From an uncultured Opitutia bacterium (lineage in GTDB: Bacteria > Verrucomicrobiota > Verrucomicrobiia > Opitutales > Opitutaceae), in the NCBI GenBank assembly GCA_903820035.1, contig CAIJFT010000331.1, positions 1 through 64,000 on the forward strand: a DNA stretch of 64,000 bases, written 5' to 3'. The notes under the pieces were generated by a model, which saw nothing but the letters and a program-made list of their open reading frames with translations, ran no database searches and was not told the DNA's origin. Below, one piece after another: positions 37,264 to 46,705 of the stretch. Each line of letters starts with the position of its first letter. Position 1 is the first letter of the stretch. A program made the position numbers and the translations under genes.

Positions 37264-37980
37264 ATGCGCCCCATTGTCCAAATCTCCCTGGACCTCACCG
37301 ATCGCGCCGAAGCACTGGCCACCGCCGAACTCGCCCGCCGGGCGGGCGTCGACTGGCTGGAGGCCGGCACGCCCTTTCTTCTCGCGGAGGGCCTCCACGG
37401 GGTGAAGGCCCTGCGTGAGCGTTTTCCCGGCGTGCCGATCGTCGCGGACCTGAAGACAATGGACGGTGGTTATCTCGAGGCGGAGATGATGGCCAAGGCC
37501 GGTGCGACGCACGTCGTCGTGATGGCCCGGGCCCACGAAGAGACGTTAAAGTGCGTGGTGAAGGCCGGCCGCGATTACGGCGTGAAGGTCATGGGCGACA
37601 ACCTCGGCTGCCCCGACATGGTGGCGGGCGCGAAATTCATCGAGGACCTCGGCTGCGATTTTGTCATCCACCATATCGGTTACGACGAGCGTCGCGGCAT
37701 CGCCGCCGCGGGCCGGCGCATGCCGAGCCCGCTCGACCAACTGCGCGAAATCGTCGCGGCGGTGAGCCTCCCCGTGCAGGCGGTCGGCGGACTCACGCTC
37801 GAGCAAGCCGTGCGGACGCCGGAGTTTGGTGCGCCGCTCGTCGTCATTGGCGCGCCGCTGGCGGTTGACGCCGATGCGTTCAAGACGGCGGACGGTAATC
37901 TTGAAGGCACGTTGCGGATCATCTGCGATCGCGCGCACGGTTACGGCGATGTGTTCGTCGGCAAACATTCCAAACGATGA
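37264..37980 (+). CDS. Orotidine 5'-phosphate decarboxylase / HUMPS (hexulose-6-phosphate synthase-like) family protein
   Basis: MRPIVQISLDLTDRAEALATAELARRAGVDWLEAGTPFLLAEGLHGVKALRERFPGVPIVADLKTMDGGYLEAEMMAKAGATHVVV; DxKTxD motif. Confidence 0.85.
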   Translation: MRPIVQISLDLTDRAEALATAELARRAGVDWLEAGTPFLLAEGLHGVKALRERFPGVPIVADLKTMDGGYLEAEMMAKAGATHVVVMARAHEETLKCVVKAGRDYGVKVMGDNLGCPDMVAGAKFIEDLGCDFVIHHIGYDERRGIAAAGRRMPSPLDQLREIVAAVSLPVQAVGGLTLEQAVRTPEFGAPLVVIGAPLAVDADAFKTADGNLEGTLRIICDRAHGYGDVFVGKHSKR

Positions 37981-39002
37981 AAAGCGCAGCCGTCGTCAAC
38001 TTCTCCTCCACGCCCCACAGCGTGGAGATCCGTGAATTCGCCCGTCCGGAACCCGGCCCGGACGATGTCATCCTCGCCGTCGAGGCGGTGGGGGTGTGCG
38101 GCAGCGACCTCCATCAGTGGACGGGCTCGCACAGCTGGAAGGTGAATTATCCCGTCGTGCTCGGCCACGAGTTCGGTGGCCGCATCGCGCAACTCGGGTC
38201 CGCCGTGCGCGGCTGGAGCGAGGGCGACCGGGTCGTCAGTGAGACGGCCGCGGTCATCGATCCGAACAGCCCGCTCTCCCGCGCCGGGCTCTATAATCTC
38301 GATCCGACGCGCCGTGGCTTTGGTTACGGCGTCGACGGGGCGATGACCCGTTTCGTGCGTGTCCCGTCCCGCTGCCTGCACCGCGTCCCGGACAAGCTGC
38401 CGATGGAGTTGGCGGCGCTGACCGAGCCGTGCTGTGTGGCGTACAACGCCGTGATCAACAACGCGCGCATCCAGCCCGGCGACCGCGTGATCGTCCTCGG
38501 CCCCGGCCCGATTGGTATTCTCTGTGCCGCGATGGCGCGGCTTGCCGGCGCGGAAGTGGCGCTGGTCGGTTTGGAGCGCGACCGCACGCGCCTCGAGGTG
38601 GCCAAAGTTTACGGTTGCGAGGTGATCGTCGGCGATGCGTCCGCGTGGGCGCTCGAGCGCGATGGGCTCGGCGTGGACGGCGTGATCGACGCCGCCGGCG
38701 CTTCCGCCGCGTTGAAGGTTGCGCTCGAGTTGGTGCGACCCAACGGCTGGATCAGCAAGGTGGGTTGGGGCCCGCAGCCGCTCGGCTTCTCGCTCGATCC
38801 GCTGGTGCAGAAGAATATTACGCTGCAGGGCAGTTTCAGCCACAACTGGCCGATCTGGGAGCGCGTCATCGCGATGCTCGCGTCGGGTCAGCTCAACATC
38901 CGTCCGATCCTCGGCGGCGTCTGGACCCTCGAGGCCTGGCACGAGGCCTTCGAGAAGATGCACGAAGGGCAGATCGTGAAAGCGGTTTTGAAGCCGGCCT
39001 GA
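37977..39002 (+). CDS. Zinc-dependent medium-chain alcohol dehydrogenase
   Basis: GVCGSDLHQWTGSHSWKVNYPVVLGHEFGGRI; 4-nt overlap with upstream gene. Confidence 0.92.
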   Translation: MKSAAVVNFSSTPHSVEIREFARPEPGPDDVILAVEAVGVCGSDLHQWTGSHSWKVNYPVVLGHEFGGRIAQLGSAVRGWSEGDRVVSETAAVIDPNSPLSRAGLYNLDPTRRGFGYGVDGAMTRFVRVPSRCLHRVPDKLPMELAALTEPCCVAYNAVINNARIQPGDRVIVLGPGPIGILCAAMARLAGAEVALVGLERDRTRLEVAKVYGCEVIVGDASAWALERDGLGVDGVIDAAGASAALKVALELVRPNGWISKVGWGPQPLGFSLDPLVQKNITLQGSFSHNWPIWERVIAMLASGQLNIRPILGGVWTLEAWHEAFEKMHEGQIVKAVLKPA

Positions 39003-39007
39003 GCCGG

Positions 39008-39160
39008 AAACTTCAAATTCCAAAGACCAAAATCCCCCAAGGCCAAAGCGGGGAAGTGCCAATGGCCAAGGGGCAAGTGACCGGGCCGGGACCCTGGCTT
39101 GATTCGAACCGAGAGGCGTTTGGTTTTTGGAGTTTGGGATTTTACTTCTGCGATTTTACC
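39008..39160. repeat. AT-richer low-complexity inverted repeat (CAAATTCCAAAGACCAAAATCCC / TTTGGTTTTTGGAGTTTGGGATTTT)
   Basis: Short permuted words on opposite strands flanking the ADH-SDR gap; composition differs from surroundings. Confidence 0.6.
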
Positions 39161-39162
39161 CC

Positions 39163-39942
39163 ATGCGACTTAAAGACAAAGTCATCATCGTCACTGGCGG
39201 CACGTCCGGCATCGGTCGCGCCATCGCCGAACGCATCGTGGCCGAGGGCGGCCGGGTGCTCGTGCACGGCATCGAACGGAAGGACGGCGAGGACGTCGTC
39301 GCGCAACTCGGCGCGAATGCCGCGCTGCACCTCGATGATCTCGCCGATATCGCCAGCCCGGCGCGGATCGCGGCGGCGGCCGGGCGGGCGTTCGGCCGGA
39401 TCGACGGCATCGTGAACAACGCCGCGATCGTCGCGCGCAGCACGCTCGAGTCGACCACGCCGGAATTCTTCGAGCGCATGATGGCGGTCAACCTGCGCGC
39501 TCCTTTGTTTCTGATTCAAGCGGCGCTGCCCGAGTTGAAAAAATCCGAAGGTTCCGTGCTGAACATCGGTTCGATCAACGCCCACAGTGGTCAGGCCAAC
39601 CTGCTCGACTACAGTTTGACCAAGGGCGGCATGCAGACGCTCTCCCGCAACCTCGCGAATGCGCACTGCTACGACCGCGTGCGCGTGAACCACCTCAATG
39701 TCGGCTGGGTCCTCACCGACCGGGAGTACCACCACCAGATTGACCATGGGATGCCGACCGACTGGCATCAGCACGTGCCCGAGCAATTCGCGCCGTCGGG
39801 CCGACTGATTAGTCCCGCGGAGATCGCCTCGGCCGCCGTCTACTGGCTTGGCGACGAGTCGCGTCCGGTGAGCGGCGCCGTCGTCGAGCTCGAGCAGTAC
39901 TCAATCATGGGCCGCAATCCGAACAAGGTCGCCTCGAAGTAA
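39163..39942 (+). CDS. SDR family oxidoreductase
   Basis: MRLKDKVIIVTGGTSGIGRAIAERIV ... GIVNNAAIV ... YSLTKGGMQTLSR. Confidence 0.93.
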   Translation: MRLKDKVIIVTGGTSGIGRAIAERIVAEGGRVLVHGIERKDGEDVVAQLGANAALHLDDLADIASPARIAAAAGRAFGRIDGIVNNAAIVARSTLESTTPEFFERMMAVNLRAPLFLIQAALPELKKSEGSVLNIGSINAHSGQANLLDYSLTKGGMQTLSRNLANAHCYDRVRVNHLNVGWVLTDREYHHQIDHGMPTDWHQHVPEQFAPSGRLISPAEIASAAVYWLGDESRPVSGAVVELEQYSIMGRNPNKVASK

Positions 39943-39965
39943 GCCGTCCCGCCGCCTTTCCTCCC

Positions 39966-40853
39966 ATGCCCCGCCTCGCCGCATTCCCCAAGGCCTTCAT
40001 GCAGGCCCTCTGCAAAGACGGTTCGATGACCCTCCGCGAGTGGGTTGATCTCGCCGCGCCGCTCGGGCTCGACGGACTTGAGTATTACAGCGGCATGTTG
40101 GAACTCGCCGACCCGCAGCGCTGGCCCGAGGCGCGGCGCACGGTGGAGAGCCGCGGCATGGTCATACCGATGCTGTGCTGTTCGCCGGATTTTTCGCAGC
40201 CGGATCCCGCCTTGCGGAAGCTCGAAATCGAGAAGGAGAAGAATTGGATCCGCATGGCCGCGACCCTTGGTGCCGGCTATTGCCGCGTGTTGTCGGGGCA
40301 GCGCCGCCCGCAGCTCACGAAGGACCAGGGCCTGCAGATTGTGCAGGAGAACATCGAGGCGTGCCTGCCCGAGGCGGAAAAGTGCGGTGTCACGCTGATC
40401 ATCGAGAACCACTACAAGGATGACTTTTGGGAGTATCCGGAGTTTGCGCAGAAAATGGACGTTTTTTGCGAGCTTGTGGACCGCATTCACCACCCGCGCT
40501 TCGGCGTGAACTACGACCCCAGCAACGCGTTTCTCGCCGGCGACGATCCGCTTGAGCTGTTGCGTCGGGTGAAGCATCGCGTGGTCACGATGCACGCGAG
40601 CGATCGTTATTTGCTCTCCGGCACGCTCGAGGATTTGCGCAAGGAAGAAGGCGGCGCGCTCGGCTATGCGAAGCGGCTCAGCCACGGCGAAATCGGCAAG
40701 GGGCTCAATGACTACGATGCGATTTTTAGCGAATTGCGCGGCGTCGGGTTCGATAGCTGGGTCAGTATCGAGGACGGCGTCGACGGCATGGAACAGCTCG
40801 CCGGCAGCGTGCGCTTCGTGCGCGGCAAGTTGAAGCAGCACTGGCCGGCGTGA
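39966..40853 (+). CDS. Sugar phosphate isomerase/epimerase (xylose isomerase-like TIM barrel)
   Basis: MTLREWVDLAAPLGLDGLEYYSGMLE ... IIENHYKDDFWEYPEFAQKMDVF ... GVNYDPSNAF. Confidence 0.88.
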   Translation: MPRLAAFPKAFMQALCKDGSMTLREWVDLAAPLGLDGLEYYSGMLELADPQRWPEARRTVESRGMVIPMLCCSPDFSQPDPALRKLEIEKEKNWIRMAATLGAGYCRVLSGQRRPQLTKDQGLQIVQENIEACLPEAEKCGVTLIIENHYKDDFWEYPEFAQKMDVFCELVDRIHHPRFGVNYDPSNAFLAGDDPLELLRRVKHRVVTMHASDRYLLSGTLEDLRKEEGGALGYAKRLSHGEIGKGLNDYDAIFSELRGVGFDSWVSIEDGVDGMEQLAGSVRFVRGKLKQHWPA

Positions 40854-40866
40854 GGTTTCACCACGG

Positions 40867-40938
40867 GTAGCCGCGCTTGCGCCGCGGGCGAAGGTGTGGT
40901 CGAGCCGAAAATACCGCGTGGTCGCTGTACTCCAACAC
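40867..40938. repeat. GTAG-led imperfect palindrome in convergent spacer
   Basis: GTAGCCGCGCTTGCGCCGCGGGCGAAGGTGTGG ... CCAACACGCCTTCGGGC. Confidence 0.45.
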
Positions 40939-40955
40939 GCCTTCGGGCGGGGCGC

Positions 40956-41396
40956 TTACTCGCCGATCGCGCGGGCGTAGTCGTACGCCTGCGACGCCCA
41001 GGACTCCACGTCGGTGCCCGGCCAGTTTTCCGGGCACCCGGAAAACGAGATCCAATCCTCACCGCATTCGTCGTAAGCGGTTGCGCCGGACGCGAGCGCG
41101 CGCGGGTGGAGTCGGAGATCGAGCCGGAAGGCGAGGGTGTTCGCGCCGATCGCGAAGGCGAAGATGATGTGCCGGGTGGACGCGGCCACATAACGGTACT
41201 TCGGCCAATTCGGACTGAAGAGGTCGACTTCGGGCAGCGATTGCACCGCTGCACGCAGCCGTTCGCTGAGATCGGTCGGGCTCGCCGCGCCGGCGGTCAG
41301 CGCCGGCGTCCGGCGATTGAGGTCGAGGGACGGCTTTTCGGGCGGGAGTGGTTTCGGATCCAGCATGCGGATGCCGTACCCGTGCCACCGAACCAA
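40956..41396 (-). CDS. Hypothetical protein
   Basis: 146 aa ORF in a gap, hydrophilic mixed composition (DLFSPNWPKYRYVAASTRHIIFAFAIGANTLAFRLDLRL). Confidence 0.6.
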   Translation of the reverse strand: MVRWHGYGIRMLDPKPLPPEKPSLDLNRRTPALTAGAASPTDLSERLRAAVQSLPEVDLFSPNWPKYRYVAASTRHIIFAFAIGANTLAFRLDLRLHPRALASGATAYDECGEDWISFSGCPENWPGTDVESWASQAYDYARAIGE

Positions 41397-41464
41397 ATCC
41401 CCCGCCAGCGTGCCGGAGCGTTAACTCCGGTTTTGAAAGTTACGTGACGAATCGCCGGCCCGCT

Positions 41465-42211
41465 TCAACCGGTCCAAGGCCGCGAGGGGCGCACCAAAAT
41501 CTCCTCGACGGTGGCGCGCGCGGGCAACGTGGCCGCGAACCAGACGCAGGCGGCGATGTCCTCGGGTTGCATCATGCGCGTCCGCGCTTCGGCGCTCGGC
41601 GGGACCGGCCGCTTGTTGAGCAGCGGGGTGTCGATGTCGCCCGGAAAAATACAGCACGCACGAATCCCGTTCGGCCGCTCCTCGGCGTTGATGGTCTGGG
41701 TCAGCCCGGTAATGCCGAACTTGGAGACCACGTAGGCTGCGCCGGCTTTGGCCGAGGCCTGTTTGCCGGCTTCGGAGCCGACATTGATGATCGTGCCGCC
41801 GTCTTGTTTCCGCATCGCGGGCAAGAACGCCTGCACCAGCTGCAGCACGCCGTTCACATTGGCGTCCATGACCGCGATGTAGTCGGCCCGCGACAATTCC
41901 CCGAGGGAGCGGCGCGGAATATTTTGGCCGGCGGCGTTCACGAGCACGTCGATGCGGCCGCAGCGCGTGAGGACCGCACGGGCCAGTCCCTTGACCGCGG
42001 TGACGTCGCCGAGGTCGCAGGGTTGCGCGTGCAACCGCGGGCGCTGCGCCTTGGGCGCGAGGGCGATTGTGGCGGCGAGGGTTTCGGCGCGCCGGCCGGT
42101 GAGGACGACGTTCCAGCCTTCGGCGGCGAATTTCAGGGCGGTGGCCCGGCCGACGCCGGAACCGGCGCCGGTGACAACAACGACAGGGGAGGAGGACTTC
42201 GGCTTTGGCAT
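41465..42211 (-). CDS. SDR family oxidoreductase
   Basis: Start MPKPKSSSPVVVVTGAGSGVGRATALKFAAEGWNVVLTGRR. Confidence 0.93.
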   Translation of the reverse strand: MPKPKSSSPVVVVTGAGSGVGRATALKFAAEGWNVVLTGRRAETLAATIALAPKAQRPRLHAQPCDLGDVTAVKGLARAVLTRCGRIDVLVNAAGQNIPRRSLGELSRADYIAVMDANVNGVLQLVQAFLPAMRKQDGGTIINVGSEAGKQASAKAGAAYVVSKFGITGLTQTINAEERPNGIRACCIFPGDIDTPLLNKRPVPPSAEARTRMMQPEDIAACVWFAATLPARATVEEILVRPSRPWTG

Positions 42212-42403
42212 GCGGAAAGGGTGGCGAGTCAGAGGCGGCGCGGCCTGGCAGGCGAGCTGCAATCGTGACCGGCCGGGCGGTGGCGGGCCGGCCGCGTTGG
42301 CGTCAATCCGGTGGAGGCGCCGGGCCGGAGCTACGCCGGTCCATAAACTTTTTCCGATGCTTGCGTCACCCGCCGCCGATTTTAACGTCTGTCCGCTATC
42401 CCC

Positions 42404-43258
42404 ATGCGTGCTCTAACCCTCCTCCGCTCCGCTCTCATCGCGGCTGCGCTGGTCGCCCTGCCCCTGACGCAGGCTTCCGCCGCAACCGCCAAGGCTTCCG
42501 AGGCCTCCGGCCCGAAGCTCGGCCTCCAGACTTGGACCTGCCGTAACATGGACTTCGACCAGGTCGTCGCCTTCGCGCTTAAGCACGGCGTCACGCAGCT
42601 CCAGTTTATCGCCAAGCACATGGATCCGAAGGCTCCCGCCGAGGAGACGCTGCGCAAGAAGGCGATCCTCGATAAGAACGGGCTCTCCGTCTATACGTTC
42701 GGGGTCAACGGCACCTCGATGAACAAGGAGGACAACCGCAAGCTCTTCGAATTCGCGAAGCTCGTCGGCATCAAGCTCATCATTGTCGAGCCAAAGAAAA
42801 TGGAAGAATGGGACAACCTCGAGCAGTTGGTGAAGGAATACGACATCAAGCTCGCCATCCACAACCACGGCACGGGCTCCGTCTACGGCGATCCCGCCAC
42901 CGTGAAAAAGGTGCTCGCCGCCCGTGACGCGCGCATCGGCGTGTGCCTCGACATCGGCTGGATCACGGCCGCCGGCTTTGACGCCGCCGAGATCTTCCGC
43001 GGCTATGGCAATCGCGTGTTCGACATGCATCTCAAGGACAAGACCACGAGCACCGACGACAAGGGCAAGGCCACCGCGGTCGATACCGAGATTGGCAAGG
43101 GCAAGGCGAACTACGCCGGCCTGTTCGCCGAGATCAAGAAGAGCAAGTGGTCCGGCGTGATGTCGATCGAGACCGACAGCAAAGCCTTCGCCGAAGACCC
43201 GAATCGTCTCGTCAGCGAGGCCAAGACCTTCTTCGCCGCGTCGCTGGCGAAGAAGTAA
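42404..43258 (+). CDS. Exported sugar phosphate isomerase/epimerase-like TIM barrel protein
   Basis: Signal peptide MRALTLLRSALIAAALVALPLTQASAATA; IHNHGTGS ... CLDIGWITAAGFD. Confidence 0.87.
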   Translation: MRALTLLRSALIAAALVALPLTQASAATAKASEASGPKLGLQTWTCRNMDFDQVVAFALKHGVTQLQFIAKHMDPKAPAEETLRKKAILDKNGLSVYTFGVNGTSMNKEDNRKLFEFAKLVGIKLIIVEPKKMEEWDNLEQLVKEYDIKLAIHNHGTGSVYGDPATVKKVLAARDARIGVCLDIGWITAAGFDAAEIFRGYGNRVFDMHLKDKTTSTDDKGKATAVDTEIGKGKANYAGLFAEIKKSKWSGVMSIETDSKAFAEDPNRLVSEAKTFFAASLAKK

Positions 43259-43270
43259 GACCCCCTCCCG

Positions 43271-43303
43271 GAGCGGCTTGAATTTCAAGCCGCTCTTTTT
43301 TTG
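43271..43303 (+). terminator. Rho-independent terminator
   Basis: GAGCGGCTTGAA-t-TTCAAGCCGCTC then TTTTTTT. Confidence 0.92.
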
Positions 43304-43360
43304 TCCCGATTGCCCCGCCCCCCAAGTCGGTCCGGCCCTTAAGCCCCGTCCTTTTTTGCT

Positions 43361-44923
43361 ATGAAATCCCTGCTCTCTACTTTGGTTCTACTCGGCGCGG
43401 CCGGCTTGGTCGCGGCCGCCCCGGCCCGCCAGCCGAACATCGTGTTCATCTTCTCCGACGACCACGCCTACCAAGCCATCAGCGCGTACGGCGATGCGCG
43501 AAAACTGCTCGAGACGCCGAATATCGACCGCATCGGCAAGGGTGGGGTGCGCTTCGACCGATGCCTCGTGACCAACTCGATCTGCGGTCCCGCCCGCGCG
43601 GTGATTCTCACCGGAAAATACAGCCACCTAAACGGCTTTCCGAACAACTCCAATTCCACGTTCGATGGCGCGCAACCGACCTTTCCCAAGTTGCTGAAAA
43701 AAGTCGGCTACCAGACCGCCATGGTGGGTAAGTGGCACCTCGGCTCCGACCCGACCGGCTTCGACTTCTGGCAGATCCTTCAGGGGCAGGGCATCTACTA
43801 CAACCCGCCGATGATCAAAAACGGCGAGCGGGTCCAAATGACGGGCTACGTCACTGACATCATCACCGATACGTCGCTCGAGTGGCTGCAAAAACGCGAC
43901 AAGTCCCGCCCTTTTCTCCTCATGTGCCAGCACAAGGCGCCGCACCGCGAGTGGGCCCCGGCCCTGCGCCATCTCAATGCGGACAACGATCGCGTCTACG
44001 CGGAGCCGCCGACGCTGTTCGACGACTACGCCGGCCGCGGGATCGCCGAGCACGACCAGGACATGACGATCGAGAAGACAATGAACGATCGCGATGTGAA
44101 GTTCCTGCCCCCGGCCGGCATCTCGCCCGCCGAACTCAAGGTCTGGAATGAATATTACGAGCCGCGCAACGCGAAGGTCCGCGCCGCCAATCTGCAGGGC
44201 AAGGATCTCGTCCGCTGGCGTTATCAGCGGTACATGCACGACTACCTCGCCACCGTTCGCTCCGTCGACGAAAGCGTCGGCCGCGTGCTCGACTACCTCG
44301 ACCAGGAGGGCCTCGCCGACAACACGATCGTGATCTACGCGAGCGACCAGGGCTTCTACCTTGGCGAGCACGGCTGGTTCGACAAACGCTGGATCTTCGA
44401 GGAATCGGTGCGCACGCCGTTCATGGTCCGCTGGCCCGGCCACACGAAGGCCGGCACCGTGAACAACGACCTGGTTTCGAATGTGGATTTTGCCGAAACG
44501 TTCCTTGAGGCCGCCGGCGTCCCCGTGCCGGCCGACATGCAGGGCCGCAGCCTCGTGGCGACCTTGAACGGCCAACGCCCCGCCGACTGGCGCACGGCGT
44601 TCTACTACCAGTACTTCGAATACCCGACGCCCCACCATGTGCGTCCGCACTACGGCGTCGTGACCGACCGCTACAAACTCGTGCGCTTCTACGGCACAGG
44701 CGAGGACTACTGGGAACTGTTCGATCGCGAAAAGGATCCGCTCGAGCTGAAGAGCGTGTATGCGGATCCGTCCTACGCCGCGACGAAGTCCGCCCTCGAA
44801 CGCGACCTCGCCCGCCTGCGGACTGAGTTGAAGGTCCCCGACGAAATTCCCCCGCGCTGGCTCGGCAACGGTGGCGCCGGCGGCGGTGGTAAGAAGAAGG
44901 CCAAGCAAGCGCAGAAAGAGTGA
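43361..44923 (+). CDS. Sulfatase (Cys-type, C-G-P-A-R), N-acetylglucosamine-6-sulfatase/DUF4976-like
   Basis: Signal peptide; [38 protein letters not shown]-terminal [30 protein letters not shown]. Confidence 0.9.
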   Translation: MKSLLSTLVLLGAAGLVAAAPARQPNIVFIFSDDHAYQAISAYGDARKLLETPNIDRIGKGGVRFDRCLVTNSICGPARAVILTGKYSHLNGFPNNSNSTFDGAQPTFPKLLKKVGYQTAMVGKWHLGSDPTGFDFWQILQGQGIYYNPPMIKNGERVQMTGYVTDIITDTSLEWLQKRDKSRPFLLMCQHKAPHREWAPALRHLNADNDRVYAEPPTLFDDYAGRGIAEHDQDMTIEKTMNDRDVKFLPPAGISPAELKVWNEYYEPRNAKVRAANLQGKDLVRWRYQRYMHDYLATVRSVDESVGRVLDYLDQEGLADNTIVIYASDQGFYLGEHGWFDKRWIFEESVRTPFMVRWPGHTKAGTVNNDLVSNVDFAETFLEAAGVPVPADMQGRSLVATLNGQRPADWRTAFYYQYFEYPTPHHVRPHYGVVTDRYKLVRFYGTGEDYWELFDREKDPLELKSVYADPSYAATKSALERDLARLRTELKVPDEIPPRWLGNGGAGGGGKKKAKQAQKE

Positions 44924-44954
44924 CCCTCGAGACCAGCGCATGCTTTTTATCGGT

Positions 44955-45026
44955 TGGAGGCCCGCCCGTTGGGCGGGCGTCTGTACGAACCCCCGCTCCG
45001 CGGGCCTGGCCACCGGCCGGGCCTAC
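44955..45026. repeat. Palindromic element (TGGAGGCCCGCCC-gtt-GGGCGGGC ... GGCCtGGCC-acc-GGCCgGGCCTAC)
   Basis: Two adjacent hairpins between two sulfatase genes; first related to the 59161 element. Confidence 0.65.
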
Positions 45027-45056
45027 CCCCATCCCCAATCCCCCTTCGCCATCCCC

Positions 45057-46523
45057 ATGAATCTCCTTCGTTCCTCCCTGGCGCTCGCCGCGACCATGCT
45101 CGTCGCCGCCTCCCTGCACGCCGCCGCGGCGCGCAAACCGAACGTCCTCTTTATCGCCGTCGACGACATGAACTGCGACCTCGGCTGCTACGGCAGCAAG
45201 GTCGTGAAGTCGCCGAATCTCGACAAACTCGCCGCCCGCGGCGTGCGCTTCGACAAGACCTACTGTCAGTTTCCGCTCTGCAGCCCGACGCGCTCCTCGC
45301 TCATGACCGGCCTCCGGCCCGACACCACGCGGGTGTTCGACCTGCAGTATCACTTCCGTAAGGGGCTGCCGGACGTCGTCACGATCCCGCAGCTCTTCAT
45401 GCGCCACGGCTACTTCGCCGCGCGGGTCGGCAAGATCTATCACTACGGTAACCCCGGGGACATCGGTACAAGCGGTCTCGATGACCCGGCCTCGTGGAAC
45501 GAATTCTACAATCCCGCGGGCCGCGACAAGTCCACGCTCGAGTCTGACATCATCAATTACACCCCGCAGCGCGGGCTCGGTTCCGCGATGTCGTTCCTGT
45601 CCGACCAGAGCGGACGGGACGAAGATCACACGGATGGCAAAGTCGCAACGCAGGCGATTCAGCTGCTGGAGAAGCACAAGGACGAACCCTTCTTCCTCGC
45701 GGTCGGCTTCTACAAGCCGCACACGCCCTACGTCGCGCCCAAGAAATATTTCGATCTTTATCCCCTGGAGTCGATCCAAGTGCCGGTGGTTTCGCCTGAC
45801 TACGTGAAGACCGTGCCGGCGCCGGCCCTGATGTCGACCCGGCCTTGGCCCAACTTCGGTGTGACGCCCGAGCAGGCGCGCGAGGTGAAGCGCGGTTATT
45901 ATGCGGCGATCTCCTTCGTCGATGCGCAGATCGGCCGCGTGGTCGACGCCCTCGACCGGCTCGGGCTCGCCGACAACACCGTGATTATCTTCTGGAGCGA
46001 CCACGGTTACTCGCTTGGTACGCACGGACTCTGGATGAAGCAGAGCTGCTTCGAGGACTCGGCCCGGGTACCGATGATCATCGCCGCACCGGGCATGAAG
46101 GCGGGCGCCGTTTCACCGCGGCTCGTCGAGTTCATCGACATTTATCCGACGCTGGCCGACCTCGCCGGCCTGCCGCTGGCGGGCAAGGTGCACGGCGCGT
46201 CGCTGCGGCCTCTGCTCGCCAATCCGACGGCGGAGTGGAACCGCCCGGCGTTCACGCAGGTGCAGCGGGGCACTTTCCCCGGTCACAGCGTGCGCACGCC
46301 GCGCTGGCGTTACACCGAGTGGGACGACGGCAAGCAGGGAACTGAACTCTACGACCACGACGCCGATCCCGGGGAGATGCACAATCTCGCCGGTGACACG
46401 AAGTACGCCGCCGTGATCGCCGAGCACAAGGCGCTCGTGCAGCAGAACTGGCCCGTGCGCGTGACCGGCGGCACCGCCGACGGAAACGACAAGAAGGCCA
46501 AGCGGGCCAAGGCGAAGTCGTGA
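45057..46523 (+). CDS. Sulfatase (Cys-type), iduronate-2-sulfatase-like
   Basis: KPNVLFIAVDDMNCDLGCYGSKVVKSPNLDKLAARGVRFDKTYCQFPLCSPTRSSLMTGLRPDTTRVFDL. Confidence 0.9.
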   Translation: MNLLRSSLALAATMLVAASLHAAAARKPNVLFIAVDDMNCDLGCYGSKVVKSPNLDKLAARGVRFDKTYCQFPLCSPTRSSLMTGLRPDTTRVFDLQYHFRKGLPDVVTIPQLFMRHGYFAARVGKIYHYGNPGDIGTSGLDDPASWNEFYNPAGRDKSTLESDIINYTPQRGLGSAMSFLSDQSGRDEDHTDGKVATQAIQLLEKHKDEPFFLAVGFYKPHTPYVAPKKYFDLYPLESIQVPVVSPDYVKTVPAPALMSTRPWPNFGVTPEQAREVKRGYYAAISFVDAQIGRVVDALDRLGLADNTVIIFWSDHGYSLGTHGLWMKQSCFEDSARVPMIIAAPGMKAGAVSPRLVEFIDIYPTLADLAGLPLAGKVHGASLRPLLANPTAEWNRPAFTQVQRGTFPGHSVRTPRWRYTEWDDGKQGTELYDHDADPGEMHNLAGDTKYAAVIAEHKALVQQNWPVRVTGGTADGNDKKAKRAKAKS

Positions 46524-46535
46524 GATCAGCGTGCT

Positions 46536-46560
46536 GTAGCTGCGAGCGCCAGCAGGTGGC
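46536..46560 (+). repeat. GTAG-led REP-like sequence (weak stem)
   Basis: GTAGCTGCGAGCGCCAGCAGGTGGCG, CGCCA/TGGCG stem. Confidence 0.35.
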
Positions 46561-46587
46561 GGGTCGGCTTTTGGAATGGCAGGAGGT

Positions 46588-46669
46588 CTCACGCGGAGGG
46601 CGCGGAGGAGCGGAGCACATGGAGTAGGCGGCGCCTTCCTCTCCGCGTTCTCCGCGCCTCCGCGTGAAC
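46588..46669. repeat. Inverted repeat built of CGCGGAG units
   Basis: CTCACGCGGAGGGCGCGGAGGAGCGGAG ... CTCTCCGCGTTCTCCGCGCCTCCGCGTGAAC. Confidence 0.7.
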
Positions 46670-46705
46670 CTGTGTCGCGTTCCGAAGGCACCATCGCCAT
46701 CGATC

